The notes: generated from the letters alone by a model not told the origin. Counted from the first letter of the stretch, positions 46,901 to 60,399 are shown. The stretch is DNA of 64,000 nt from Lotus japonicus (GCF_012489685.1 NC_080043.1:15122223-15186222); one strand, 5' to 3'. Numbers and translations are program-made.

Positions 46901-48565
46901 AAAAGTCAACAAATTAAATCAATTAGTAATATTTTTATTATTACTCTCAATAAAAATATAAAACTATTTTCTATTTTCAAAATGTATAGAATTCACATTG
47001 ATTAAGCTCTCTTATGTATATTGTAACTTCACATTGTGATATTCGATTTAGTGTTTACTCTTTAATTTTTATTCAATTTAACTTTATTTTAAAATATTTT
47101 AAGTAGTGAGTGTCATGTAATGTTGTGATATTATTATATTTATTTTATTTTAAAACTATATTAAATCACAAGCTTATTATTTTTTATTTTGTAATTGATT
47201 ATTTCTAACTTATTATTTTTTACTTCAAAACTAAAACTGATCACAAGCTTAACCATGACACGACTTTTTAGGATAAACAAGTAAAGATAAACACTTTTGT
47301 TTTTATCACTTTTATGTTGTGTTTGGTTTTAAGTATCTTATTAATTGATAAGAATTTATGGATCTAAAATTACGTAACATTTTCAACATTCATCTACTGG
47401 GCATTTGAAAAGAAAATCTCATTTATTTGAAATCACAAAGGCATTGCATAAAAGTAAAAAAAAAAAAGTGTCTATAATTTGTAATGAATAAGTTAAAAGG
47501 AGTTAGTCATATGAAAAATAGTTATAAAAATACCCAATTTCAACTACAAACAAAATGAATTGGTAAAAAAAATGAGAAAAACAGAATGGTAGGTTGTTGT
47601 TATAAATATTCAATAAAAATTCAATCAACACCTCGCTTGTGGATCAAACCCAAAAATATATTCCCTCAATAGTTTAGGCAAGACCGAAAACATCTAAACA
47701 TAATCATTTTGTATAAAAAGGAAAAAATGTCAAATTGAGATTAATAGTATGTTTCTCTTTTTCCCAATTTTTTTAATAAAAAAAATTCATTTTAAAAACT
47801 TTTAAGGGGTTTGTTTGTGCTACTTAAAAAAATTAATTCTTTATAAAAAAAGAGAAAATCAAATTATTTTCAAAAAATAATATGATTAGCTCCAAAACAC
47901 TGTTATGATAGATGAAAGAGAAAATAAAAGAAATAACTTTAATTAGTATAACAATACATATATCTGTTCCTTCTTTTAAAAACAAATCCTCCAAAATAAT
48001 TATTTTAGACAACTAAAATAAAATTTTGTAATTTGAAAAAAGAAATACTATAAAAAAGGACACAAGATATTTCTAAGTAAACATGACAAACTTAAAAATG
48101 CAGTAACCACCAAGAAAAAAGAAAGAAAGAAAGAAGAAGAAAAATTTAATGCAAATGAAAACAAACCAATAGAACAAATAGAAAGAATCTTACTAATGGA
48201 AGCCGGAATTTGTGGCTTTGTAGAACCCCGAGGGCGTCCCCCGCTTCGCTTAACACTTTCACCTCCGCCATAAGGTTGAATGGCGAATACCGGTGGTTGC
48301 GCCGTCACTAGAGTCAGCTGGCTCTCGTTTACTTTGTGCTTTCGAGGCCTCCCCTCCCCCTTTTCACCACATGTCCCGAACCTGACGCCTCAGACGCTTC
48401 TCCAGCCACGAGTTTCAGTGCAACCTCGACTTGGGCAACATGTGGTGCGATGTCGCTGTCACCAGTGGCAGTATGTGCCATCACTTCCTCCTTGTTTGGT
48501 TTGAGTTCGTTCTTGCTGGAGTTCGCGATATGAGACATCATATCAATTTGGTTGAAGTCCTCCAT
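43949..48565 (-). pseudogene. AHL protein, copy B (frameshifted)
   Basis: Minus strand. Exon equivalents are 48565..48194, 46043..45991, 45894..45766, 45056..44892 and 44167..43949, and all splice borders are intact. A 1-nt deletion in the G-run encoding the first AT-hook (about 48355) turns GRGRPRKY into GRGGLES and leads to a stop at about 48331, so the PPC domain is lost. The second AT-hook is also altered (KRSGGRPRGS). In exon 4, seven of eight codon differences from copy A change the amino acid, including AAGPV to AAGLV at a position usually Pro. Exon 5 lacks three codons. If the G-run deletion were a sequencing error, the rest would be open. Confidence 0.82.
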
Positions 48566-48773
48566 GGATGAGATTGAGATTGGGATTTTTGGGTGATATG
48601 TGAAGAAAAGTAAGAATCTTGGCTTGTGGGTGTATAAGAAAAAGTGGGGTGGTTGTGGTACGAAGATTGAGGTGTTTGAAGTATTATATAGTACTGTAGA
48701 GAAGGTTCGAGAGAAAAACAAGTCTGTTTAATTCAACTACATTCATGAATGTGGATGTATTTGTCTTCAGTTC

Positions 48774-48794
48774 TGACGTCGCCACGTTACGTCA
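48774..48794 (-). promoter_or_regulatory. as-1-like inverted TGACG pair upstream of AHL-B
   Basis: TGACGTC...TTACGTCA, one mismatch from the site at 8264-8284 and at the same distance (about 210 bp) from the ATG. The preserved TATA-like TATATAG on the minus strand is at about 48690. Confidence 0.5.
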
Positions 48795-50525
48795 GCAATA
48801 GAAAAATATCATAAATACAAGTCATTTATGTGTGTGTTTCTATAAAGGTTAAAATCAACTATAACATTTATTGATGAATTTTCATCAAGGATGAAATTAT
48901 TAGTTTTCGGAGCGTTTTGGAAAAGTAGGGATCTTTGTGTGATTATTAAGAAATATAATGGTTGTTTTGTTACTATCAAGAAGTTGGGGACCTTTATTAA
49001 ATTTAGGAGTTTTAAGGGAGTTAAATCTAATTAGCAAGAGTTGAAGGGATATTTTCCATACGTGTAATTCCTTTCTCTAGTGTTTCCTTACAATATTACT
49101 TAGTAACTTAGTTACTTTTATGTCAAGGTTTGATTAGCAAAGTTCATAAAGGACTAGGACGTGAGCTTGAGAAAGAAAGTAGCCAAGGTGAGGACACTTC
49201 GGTTTTAGATTCATGTACTTGTGATGTATGCTATGTGTCTTGTTTAAAATTATGCTATGCTACATGCTTGATTGGAGTGTCGTGATGACACTTCGGTTCT
49301 AGAAAGTCTATCCGTGTGATTGCGAGATTTGTTTGCTTGAATCATGTGTTGCTTTTATGCTTGTTTATTGCATGATGACTATAATGTTATTGTTGAGATT
49401 TTGCAACATATGATATGATATTGTTGTGTTGTTTGGTTGTTGATTATGAGATATAAGCTATGCTATGAGATGCTTTCTATGCTATGATTTATGCTATATG
49501 CTATGTCATGTGTGCCATGACATTGATATGATGATGTTGAATGCTTGACTATGACTTGCATGAGATATGAGATGAGGTATGATTTGCATGGCATATGCAT
49601 GATGATGAGAAGGGATCACGAGGTATTTGAAACCAGGTGGGTTATCTTTGCCAGACTGAGGCGACCACCGATACTTCAAAACCGAATAGGTATCATCAAC
49701 TGTGTAGGTTCGACCATAAAGTTGACCTGAAGAAGTGGCATGTTCACGGCAGGTTACTACAGAGAGGCTGTAGTATACTGAGTTTCCGTGTAACTATCCA
49801 AAAGTGACATTCCAAATAGTAGGTTACTATAAAGAAGCCATAGTGAATTGGGTTTTCGTGTGATTATCTCATCACCATGTATGGTTGTGGCGTATATTCG
49901 AATGTGTGCAGAGAGTCTGCATATAAACTAACTGACTTTTTAAATACTAAATTAAAATGAGTTGGCTTATCATATTTATATATTTATGCAATGCCCATAT
50001 GTCTAGGAAAGATACAGAGGGGTTAATTTATTTTACTCCTATGCTGTCATGAACGACTTTAATTATCATATTGATAAGAAGTGGAAATTATTTAACAATC
50101 ACACATAAGCTAAATTTAATTTTCAAGTAATTTCAATTCAAGGTTAGAGAAAACTTTAATCTAAAACACATTCCAAAATATAGGTATGTACGTGTGCACA
50201 ATTGGTAACTAATATGTTATCAATGGTTTAACATATGCTAAATAGTTAATATAAATATCCATTTTTCATTAAACAGGAAGAGATAAATAAATTGGTAAGG
50301 AAAATGAAATGTTGTCTTAAATTGATTTGTTGGAGTAAAATTTTTAACCTCCATTTTATGAGTCTTCAATAAAGACATGGGTCATATAACCAAATCCCAA
50401 AATACATTCTCTTCATTGGTTGGGCAAGCCCTACAAAAATCAAAACATACCATTTAATTGAATGTTGTAAAAAGGAAAAATAAACAGCCCATCTTAATCT
50501 AGTTTTCTTTTTGGTTTTTCTTTAC

Positions 50526-53500
50526 TGGCAATTTGGGTAAATTTCTTGTTGATTGCTTAAATCTCATGTGACAATTTAGACTTACAAAATTAGTGTCAAA
50601 CAATTTAAATAAAAAACTACCATTGTGGGTGCTTTAAGATGATTCCATATGATTTTCTATTATTTTTCATTCCCTTTGTGTGGAATTTGAAGGAACAAGT
50701 CTTTTTTTTTTCAATAAGTCTTTTCGTCCTAACATTAACAAAATTTGTTTCTCATTTAAAGATCTAATATTTTCCCATGCTTGATTCAATATTCTTATCA
50801 CTTCCCAATTCTTATTCCTCAGTCAGTCAGTCAGTCTATTAGTGGCACAAACTGGACCTAGATAGCCCAATCATGCCTTAGTGACATCCAGTCCCAATGT
50901 CAAATAAGAATCCATGCTTCAATGAAAATCGAATTTCCATCAATAATGGAGTGGATGACGCGCAACCATTTGAGCCTCCAATGTTTTTAATTCTGCCAGT
51001 GTTTTGTTATTATCTGGTTTTAAATTCTGAAATGCAAATTGTTTTGAGCATACCCGATTTTAAAATCTGGAATACAACTCTGACACTATTAATGTTAAAA
51101 ACACTTCCTGCATTTTTAAGCTTCGTGTAGGGTTGTAGAGTTAAAAAAATCCGGAATACATTACACAAACTTTACATTCCCGGATTTCAAGACTCCGAAA
51201 CAAGTACTTCCTCCGTAAGAATCAAATTAAGGGTGTAACTTGGTCCTTTTTATAAGAACCAATTCAAATTTTAAGATGCATTAATTATTTTTTTGCAACA
51301 ATATCCTCATTTAATAGAAGTTTCTCTTTCTTTCCACTATGCAACTCATTAATGATAAATAAAAATTAAAAATAATAAGTTGGGGTAGATTTGGAAAATT
51401 AAGATAAATTTGAACAAATTTAATACTACCAACCACTTTCTTAAGGGGCGTGAAATGTTAGTATTGCAGGAATAATAAATCCCGAAACGTTAAACATGGA
51501 AATACGTTCTAAATTTTAGATCCTAGGAGCAAATGATATAATAAGTTATGTTTTGGGTTATAATCTCAAAACAATAAGTTACAATATATTCCGGGTTTTC
51601 AAAACTCATAATGTAATTTACGTGAGGTAATATATATGGTACTCCCTCCGTCTCTAATTATGAGTAAAAATTGTAAAAATTACGTTTATTAAGAAAACCT
51701 TACATGTTTAACGAAGGTAAAACTAGATATCAGGGGATTGGAATAACAACTACCTTATATTTTTGCACCTTAGCCTATAAGATGAGTAGTATATTTAATT
51801 ATTTATAATGTCATTGTTTCAAAAAATATTTATAAGATGTCAAGTTCTGGTCTGGAAAGAGCCATGCAACACGAGAAAAGCGTGCAGTAACAATTCTATA
51901 AAAAAATTAGATTTAATTTATATGCACTAATAATATTAATAGGTTTATACATGCATCCAATCATATTATTTTATTTTTCATTTTAAATATTTTCATATTT
52001 AAATTTAATTATAACATGATAAATTAGTATGTTCTGTTTGGATAATTGCATGTATAAAAAAAATTTACATTATCAGTACATAGTAATTAATTTGGATAAA
52101 AACACTGCCAGACCACCAAAAATCCACACACTATACCCTTACTCAAAATTGAGGGAGAAAAATTATTTTTCTTGAAAAATAATATTATTTAATTTATAAT
52201 ATATCAAATAAAATGATTTTTTCTAAACCTATTCAAAACTGACGGATTTTTTATTTAATTAATAGTCTTACCTTTGAGTGGAACTAATTTATTTGTTTTT
52301 TTTACATCACAAAAATAAATTACATTCTTTGAGGATTGATTTCTAGACCTCCCCCCTTCTCAACCTATATGTTCCCTATATAGCTCTTTATCACTTGAAC
52401 TATCATTCGTGAACAAACTAATTTATTTTTTTAAATATTATACACTCATTTTTTCGATGACTAATTATGCGCTGATTGTGTAAAAAGTTGTTGACTAAAA
52501 TATTTATTGAAAAAAGCTTAAAAAGTAAACATAATTTAATCAAGATGAATAATAATGAGTATTTTCAGAATATTCATATAGAACTTACGAATGCAAAAAT
52601 ATTAATGCATTTAGGTTTGTACTTTTATAAATATTTTTCATTTTGAATTTCACAATTAATTTTTTTGAACTACTCGTTAGCATATCCTATAATCAAAAAT
52701 ACCAAAAATATCCTATACTCAAATATAATTATATCTTTTAAGATTAAATAACTAATGAATTCTTCAATTCTTCAATTTTTTAATTAATACATATACCACT
52801 TATTATCGACATGTAGAATTGTAGATTTTTCCAACTAGGGTATGAGCCAATATAAAATCTTGTTAAGTACAATAATCATTAATCTTTTGTTGATAAGATC
52901 GTCTAAAGGGTAATACAACTGGAAGCTAAATAACTATTTGACTTTTTTATTTGTCAAAACAACTCTATGACTTTGTTTTTGTCAATAAAAAACTCTTTGA
53001 CTTTGTTTTTGGTCCAAAGAACCCCTTGACTGAAACTCAATTATTCAATTTCACTTATTTGTCTTGATATCCCATCCCTATTTGGCTATTTCATTTATGC
53101 GAAAATTATATATGGTGCTAACTGAATTTGGGCTTTCACAAATCATTAGCTTACCCTTTTTTCGGTTACAAGAGGAAAAGAATCATTAGCTTACTTTGTT
53201 GTAAATCAATGACCTTAAGTTCATCATAACTAAATAAATAAATACTAGTCACCTTTCATCCTAATTTTTTACTTTAAGTTCAATGATTTTTCTTTAAATA
53301 AATTCCGAATATTGCCTCTGTGATTCATCCTGAATCCGTATAATAATATGATATATAAAGCAAAATCAAAACTTGCAAAACGTACCTTTCAGTGGTAATC
53401 AAGAAAATGATGTTTCTGAAAAAAATAATAGAATCGTTTAGTTAATTAGGGGATAATGCGTGAACCTAAACATTAAGAAAAGTAAAAGATTGTGTCCTTT

Positions 53501-54290
53501 GCTGCAACCAAAGAACACCATCGGTACAATTTCCGTATAGCACAATCACCCCTGAATGCATAGACAAAAGTCGCTTGGTCCATAAGCAAAGCATCACTTA
53601 TCTCATTCATGTTATTGTTCCTTCTTTGACCCCTCAAAAAAGTTGTTGTTCCTTCTAAATTAAAAAGGGAGCTGTCTATAGCCACTTCAATATGCTTATT
53701 CTATTGTTTCTATAATTTTTATTAATTATTGTAGTTTTATAAACAAAAAAGAAGGATAATTTTCCGATGTATAAAAAAAAAAAAAAAGAAGGATATTTCA
53801 AATACGAATAGGTTGAATAAAAGTAAAAATAGATGTGAATATATATATTTTTCAAATGAAGTAGGCAAACCTAGTATTCCGACGAAGCATAAACAAACAA
53901 CTACATACCCCTATAATAAATAGTAACAACACTATACTTTTGTGAACCAGGTTTTCCTTAGTTTATGGTAAGCCAAAACTTCAATATACTTCTCTAATTT
54001 AGTATTATGTCATTGTTTTCTACTTCTAATTTTGATTAAATCACAAAGTCCACCAATATAATAATCACATAAAAAATAAAAAGTTGTACATAATACTAAT
54101 AGTCCACTTTTTCTATTCAATGCGCACAGCCAAAGATGATCCCTACATCCAGATATTTATTATTTCTTGTTCAAGATTTCAGTGGTCAACGGTTGAGAGA
54201 ATGAAAAAATAAAGGTTAACATGGACCACTTAAATCACCAAGGCATAATCGTTATATTGTGGAAATATAAGGGTCATTGCTGCACAACAA
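50526..54290. other. gene-poor interval with MITE-like and CCGGG-motif fragments
   Basis: Holds an (AGTC)4 microsatellite at 50821-50836. CCGGATTT/CCGGGTTTT motif fragments at 51050-51620 are like those in intron 1 of the RNA-binding gene. Stowaway-like ends lie at 51206 (ACTTCCTCCGT) and 51641 (ACTCCCTCCGTCTCTAATTA), with no opposite end found. There is an A15-type run near 53770. No protein-coding gene is recognised. Confidence 0.45.
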
Positions 54291-54767
54291 GTTGCATAAA
54301 TATCACAACTTCAAGACAAGACACCAGAACTCTTTAGTCTTCTCTTCTCTTCCCACTTGTATCTGATCTTTTTTGTGTACACATTTGAGTTATGAGTCAA
54401 ATACAGTGAGCTGAAGAACTTCAATTTTGGATTTGAATGAGCCAAAATTTGAGTTGCAACTTGCATGCATGTATGTTTTTTTTTTTTTTTTTGAAAGTAG
54501 CATGCATGTATGTTCTTTATTGCCCATGTTGATTTTCTGACTTTTTAATTCCCAAAAGCTACTCTAATTGCAGTAGGCACAGAATTCAAGAAAGATTTTG
54601 AGTTGTTGTGTGTTTGATTTAACTTTTACATAGCAATTCAATGTGTGTTTACATATTTCTGTCCTTAGTTTGAATGTGATTTTAACTAGTTCATGTCTTT
54701 CACGGTATTGGTATTGAAGTGAACGTGTTTTTATCCAATTTGAACGTAAATACAAACACATTCAGAA

Positions 54768-56794
54768 ATGGATTCAAGTATTGGGCATCCACAACAACAC
54801 AATTCTGGTCTATTGAGGTACCGTTCTGCTCCAAGCTCATTTTTAGCAAGCCTTATTGGCAACAACAACAATTTTGGCTGTGTGAATGAGGAAGCTTTCA
54901 CAAGTGAGGATCATCATCAGGGTTATCATCTTCCATCCTCAAGTTCAGAAATGGAGACCATATTGTCCAAATTGGTTTCATCCAACCACAGATGGAGCAA
55001 TTCAGAACCTATGCAAGAGTTTGGGGACAAGCCTGTGAAGCAGGAAATTAGGGAGTCGGCTCAAGAGAATGATTACTCTTATGGAGGATCTCAATTACTT
55101 TACAATTCAGAGCAAATTCAAGGGTTTGAAAATGGTTCTTCCAATGGGTTTTATAGCTCTTTGGGTTTAGTGAACTCCATGGTTTCAGAGAAATCAACTC
55201 AATCTAAAATGGGTGTCAGCAATTGCTCCAATCTCATTAGGCAAAAGAGCTCCCCTGCTGGATTTTTCTCCAATGCAAATGGTATGCCTCATTTTCTATT
55301 ACTTCCTATCTATTATAGTATTGTTTCCTTGTGATTGTTAATATTATCTTATATTTGTAAATGATAAATGTATGGCTTAAGTGCCACTTTGGTTCACCGT
55401 TAGAAAGTACGAAACCGGGCAGGATTTGTTATTTACCGGTTTTGGTAAGGCAAAGGATTCTAAATTGAAATCCTTTTCTTTTATGAAATCAATTTCAGAA
55501 CCAGAACCTGATAAATGAACAGCAAGGTCATATCTGTTGAATTATGGAAACATCCAGCATAAACTAGACCTTGCAAGTTACTTAGGGAGTCAGGGTTGAT
55601 TAAAATCAAACCCTTCATTTTCTTTTTTATGAGTACTTATTTTAACTGCAGGTTTTGCAGCAACTAGTGGGTTGAATGGTACTGAAAATTTCTCATCTAG
55701 GCTACCATCCTCTTGCTTGACAAGGATGCCACAAATAGCTGAAAACAGAAATGAAAGCTTAGAAATAAATTGTGACCAAAGTAACCTGGAAAATTACAAT
55801 AGCAGCTCTAAATCTTATATGCCCAGCTTCACCAGTGAAATCTGGGACAATTCTGCATTCCATTCCCAGAAAACAGAATGTGAGGATGAAATCGTATTTT
55901 CTACTTCAAATGGTTTAGAATCTCAGGTATACAAGGAGTTTTATGATCATCCTTTCATTTCAAAGAATCGAACTTTTTTCCACTTTTGATCACTGAAAGT
56001 TGTTGTCATCATCAGGAAGAAGATTTTTGCTATCAAAATCTTGGTTTGACTCACCATTTGAGTGTTCTTAGTCCTTCTGCTAAGATAGCATCCATAAAGA
56101 AGTTTCTCCAAATTCAAGGATCTGTTCCTTGTAAAATTCGAGCCAAAAGAGGCTTTGCCACTCACCCAAGAAGCATTGCAGAAAGGGTAAGATTCTACCT
56201 CCTCTAACAATTATAAATCTGTAGCCAATCCACCATATTAATTACATTATGCGACTTAAGGGCACAAACGGAAAAACACATCCCAACGCATCAACAGAAA
56301 AGCGAGATTTTAACATGTTGACTCAAATGTGGATTGGAGTTGAGTTTAACAGAAATCCAAATATACACTAAGAATTTCATGTATGTTATGGGATTTGCAA
56401 ATTTTAGGTAAGAAGAACACGGATTAGTGAAAAAATCAAGAAACTGGAAGGCCTTTTTCCAAAATCAGACAAGGTATTATAAGTCTCTCACTTGCATATC
56501 ACATGTTGATTGAATTGAAACTTCATATGCATTTTGGTAACTTGATGCTTTACCTCTTGGCAGCAAACAAGCACAGCAGATATGTTGGATTCGGCAGTTG
56601 AGTACATTAAAGACCTGCAAGAACAAGTTAAGGTATAAGAGAGTATAAGCCTTACCATTAACACATTAAAGTTAAACGCCACCAAAGTCTGCATTCTCTA
56701 ACTCAATTTCTTCCACCTGCAGACACTCACAGATTGTAGAGAAAAGTGCAAATGTACAAGGAATGAGAAGCAATACTCTAGATGTTGTACATAA
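54768..56794 (+). CDS. bHLH transcription factor (bHLH122/128/130-like)
   Basis: Predicted nuclear E-box/G-box-binding transcription factor, 388 aa. Exons: 54768-55281, 55652-55926, 56016-56186, 56408-56473, 56564-56632, 56723-56794; GT-AG, phases consistent. The bHLH domain is near the C-terminus (aa about 305-365): basic region KIRAKRGFATHPRSIAERVR with the H-E-R residues that define E-box binding, helix 1 RISEKIKKLEGLFP, loop, helix 2 TADMLDSAVEYIKDLQEQVK. The N-terminus carries the subgroup's SGLLRYRSAPSSFLASL motif and a second RQKSSPAGFF motif. The tail is short and Cys-rich. A CATAAATA at 54295 may be the TATA element. Members of this group act in flowering, stomatal and stress control; the specific role is not inferable. 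Confidence 0.9.
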
Positions 56795-57363
56795 CTTATA
56801 TCCATGTAGACAGGAAGGAGGATTTCTTTTTAAAGGAAAAAAAACTACTTAATGTGTAGACAAGTTGGCTATTGTAATTATAGAAAACAATGATTATTAA
56901 ATGTCTAGTATGAACTTAGGTATTGGTGATCATTTTATTTCACTTTTTTATTTCAATTTTCCCTGGATTTTCTTTTCCTTTTTAGCTTGATTTAAAGATC
57001 ATTATGTACTAGCACCAATATTTGTAGCTCTTCAATTTATATAATAGAGGTTTTATTGCATTACAAGCTGACAGAAACTGCGATACAATACTCAATTCTC
57101 TGTCTAGCCAAGTGACCACCCTTCCAATGCTAATAAAAATAAAACTAGTAATGTAATTGATAAAATAAAAAACAATTATGATACGTGAACACTAGACACC
57201 CCAAACCATTTGGTGCCACACTATATAAGCTAAGTGAATGAGTCAGCAGTACATGTTGATTAAGCTATTGTGCGCAAAAACGAAAACGAAACCCCCACCC
57301 CCTTGTCGCCCATTCTTGAATATATCAAACTAAAACATCTTCAACACCGTTAGGATTCAAGTA
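56795..57363. other. 3' flank of the bHLH gene, no further gene
   Basis: AT-rich; no domain, RNA gene or element recognised before the copia LTR begins at 57364. Confidence 0.4.
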
Positions 57364-58903
57364 TGTTGAGAATATGTCCGGTAATGTTAAGATAATATTA
57401 GTTATTTGTAAAATCTAGATTACATTTATCCATTGATTTTAAGGATCAAATTTTATCTTTTATCATTATCAATTTTTTTTTGGCTTAATTTCAGTTTGGG
57501 CCCCTGATGTTTCACAAATGTGCGGTCTGCACCCCTTATGTTTAAAACGTGCGGTTAAGGTCCTTCATCTATCTAAAACGGTCAATTGAAGTCCTTCCGT
57601 CCATCTCTGTCAGTTGACCAAACGGAAATGCTGACGTGTCACTTATTTAATTCATAAAATATAGCCTAATAATTTGTGACGAAAATAATCCGTCACAAAA
57701 CCCTTCAGCCAACACCTCACGCTCTCACTCTCTCACTCGTTCACTCACATATCTCCCTCTCACTCTCGTGTTTTTCTCCTCTCCCTCACAACACCATCTT
57801 CTTCATTACAAGCACAAAACTCAGAGTATGAAATTTGGAGGTGGGCAAGAGGAGAAATTTAGGGTTTTGAAAGGGGAATTCAAAATTGACAAAGAGAATC
57901 ACCTCTAAACAATGATCTGACTTTGGATTTGGGAAGAGGAGGTCGAAAGCTTCGAGAACCTACCCTTGATTTTCAGAACGATGCTCGTCGGAGAAGACGC
58001 CGGCGGCGGTCGCCAGAGTGACGGCGACCGATCATCAAATTGGTTGAGGGGTTTTTGAAGCTGGCTTCAAGGGGAGTCTAATCGTGGTGTTGATTTTTCC
58101 ATTGGAGGTCGGACGACGCCGGAATCGGGACGAGAAAGTGGCAGCGGCTAGGGTTTCATCTCCTCTGTTTTGTGTCGATTTTCTTCGAATCAGGTGGTGG
58201 TGTTGGAGCGCCGGTGTTCGCTGGGATAGGGGGAGGAGCACGTGATTGACAGGTGGTGGTCGCGGCTCTGGTGGTGGTCATTGGACCATTTTCAGCGGCA
58301 GAGCTTCATGGTTGTGGCCAACGGTGGTTGTTGCGTGCGTGGAGGTGGTAGTTCACCCAAGGAAGGGAGGAGAAGTAGTATGATGAGGGTGATGAATAGA
58401 GGAGAAGGGTGCATCCATTGTGTGTTGGGTTGCAGAGGAAATGGTAAAGAAAAATGAAGATGATGTGTGAGGAAGAGAGAAACACACGAGAGTGGGAGAG
58501 AGAGATGTGAGTGAACGGGTGAGAGAGTGAGAGCGTGAGGTGTTGGTTGAAGTGTTTTGTGACGGATTATTTCCGTCACCAATTAAATAAGTGACACGTC
58601 TGCATTTCTGTTTGGTCAACAGAGGAAACCTAGCGGAAGTTAACGGAAAGGCATCGTCATCACATTTTAGATAGATGGGGGACCTTGACTGCGCGTTTTA
58701 AACACAGGAGGTGCAGACCGTACATTTGTGAAACATCAGGGGCCCAAACTGGAATTAAGCCCTTTTTGTTTATCTTTTATCACTTTATGAGTAGATTTGT
58801 TATCTTTCTGTTATGTGTTTGAATATAGAGCACACAATGATCAATAAAACTATTTCTTTCAAATAACAAATTCCGTCTACATTCATATCCTAAAAAACCA
58901 ACA
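57364..58903 (+). mobile_element. copia LTR interrupted by a long-TIR DNA element
   Basis: LTR pieces 57364-57481 (starts TGTTGAGAATATG) and 58762-58903 (ends CCAACA) join to a 260-bp LTR with TGTTG...CAACA ends. Next comes CAC and the primer-binding sequence TGGTATTAGAGC at 58907. The LTR is split by the element at 57482-58761. Confidence 0.65.
57482..58761. mobile_element. non-autonomous long-TIR (MULE-like) element, 1.28 kb
   Basis: Termini GGCTTAATT... and ...AATTAAGCC. The inverted repeats extend about 320 bp each side (including CCCCTGATGTTTCACAAATG and a GTGACGGA/TCCGTCAC block). The interior (about 57800-58450) is GC-rich with a CGCCGGCGGCGG run, unlike any flank, and may be captured host sequence (Pack-MULE type). 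Short open frames exist on both strands but no domain is recognised. Target duplication is at best imperfect (T-rich 9-mers). It is related at its ends to the MITE at 33094-33358. Confidence 0.7.
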
Positions 58904-58906
58904 CAC

Positions 58907-60250
58907 TGGTATTAGAGCTCTTATTCTTATGGGATTTGTGATTCAAAAGAAAACATAATGGAAGGAGATGCATCATATTTTACATGGTGGGTCAACCACC
59001 ATGGCGAGGAGTATGAGTTATGGACAACAAGAATGAAGGAAATATTTGGGATTATCTCAAAGCTGAAACTTTAGGAAGCAGTAGAAGAAGACTAATATGC
59101 TCATGAACTACCTGAAAATCCTACGCTGACTCAAATGAAGAATCACATACAAAAGAAGACAAAAAGTCAAAGGTAAAAAATTATCTCTTTTTCGCGGTGT
59201 CAAAAATATCTTATGAGAATTATGAATTTTATATCTACCAAAGATATTTGGGATTATCTCAAAGCTGAATATCAAGGTTCTCAAAGAACTAAAGGCATGC
59301 AAGTGCTTAACTTAGGCAGAGAATTCGAGATGCAGAACATGAAGGAGAACGAAACCATCACGGGCTACGCTTACAGATTGTTAAGCATAGCAAATAAAGT
59401 GTGACTTCTTGGTAAAAACTTTTCTGAAGAAAGAATGGTGCAGAAAATTCTTGTCACTTTACTTGAAAAAGTGAATGAAAGATGTCACCATTAGAGGAGT
59501 CAAAAACTTGTCAACCATCACCTTGGGAGAGTTAATTAATGTTTTACAAGCATATGAACACAGAAGAACGATGAGACGAAAGGAGGTGGTGGTACCAGGT
59601 ATGTATCGTATGAAAGCACAAAATCCAAGAAGTGGCCAAAACTAGCAAAGTGAGATTTTTCCTTCTTGTTCTCATTTCAAAACGACTAACCATCATCAAA
59701 CACGATTTTTTTAGAGACCAGACATTAAGTGTATAAAGTATGGCAATATGGGACATATAGAACGAGTTTGAAATTTTGAACCAAAGGAGGCTAAGGTGAC
59801 CGTGGAGGAACAAGAAGACGATGGACTATTTTTTGCCACAATGTGCTTTTGCTACAAACAACATCTCAAAGCAATTCATGGTTGATAGATAGTAGTTGTA
59901 CAAACCGCATGACCAATGACAAGAAGTTATTCAAAGAGCTTCGCAAATCCATAATTTCCAAAGTAAAAATTGGGAATGGTGATTTCTTTCTACTCAAGGA
60001 AAAATGAACAGTTGCTAGTAGAAACTTGACAAGTTTGAAATATATCTCAGATATTTTATATGTACCTGATATTGATCAAATTTACTCAGTGTTGCACAAC
60101 TTGTAGAAAAAGGTTTCAAAGTCATATTTGAATATAACATGTGTTTATAAAAGATGCAAAAGTTAGCAATATGTTCAAGGTGAAGATAAAAGACAAATGT
60201 TATGCACTAAATATGGTCGAGAGAGATCTTCCTCTCTTGCCTATGGAAAT
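58907..60250 (+). mobile_element. degenerate copia gag/protease region
   Basis: Primer-binding site TGGTATTAGAGC, then gag-like sequence on the plus strand with an N-terminal copia block near 59000, WDYLKAEYQGS near 59250, a CCHC-like knuckle remnant near 59740 and a protease-like WLIDSSCTNRM-type motif near 59880. Many stops and frameshifts are present. RT and integrase are absent, so the internal region is truncated. Confidence 0.65.
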
Positions 60251-60399
60251 CGATTATTCCACCTCCAAGTCTCCTACACTTAATCATATTAGTGGTCCAA
60301 ATCTCGCTGCAAGCCGAAACGATGTTGAAAAACTGAAATTAATGTCATGGTATCAGGTGGAATCATCGATTTCTTGCACCTCGAATATTTTTTCAAAAA

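Larger units (their letters stand above)
42130..50525 (-). repeat. right arm of about 9-kb inverted duplication
   Basis: Reverse-complement counterpart of 6565-15540, with the same internal order read on the minus strand: flanking repeat, as-1-like site, AHL exons 1-5, broken exon-1 copy, LINE ORF1 fragment. The outer end is near 50525, where similarity to 6565 stops. Confidence 0.9.

Noticed and set aside
58035..58619. Overlapping open frames of 68-96 codons on both strands
   Set aside because: They arise from the GC-rich core and purine/pyrimidine-biased TIRs of the long-TIR element; no domain is recognised.
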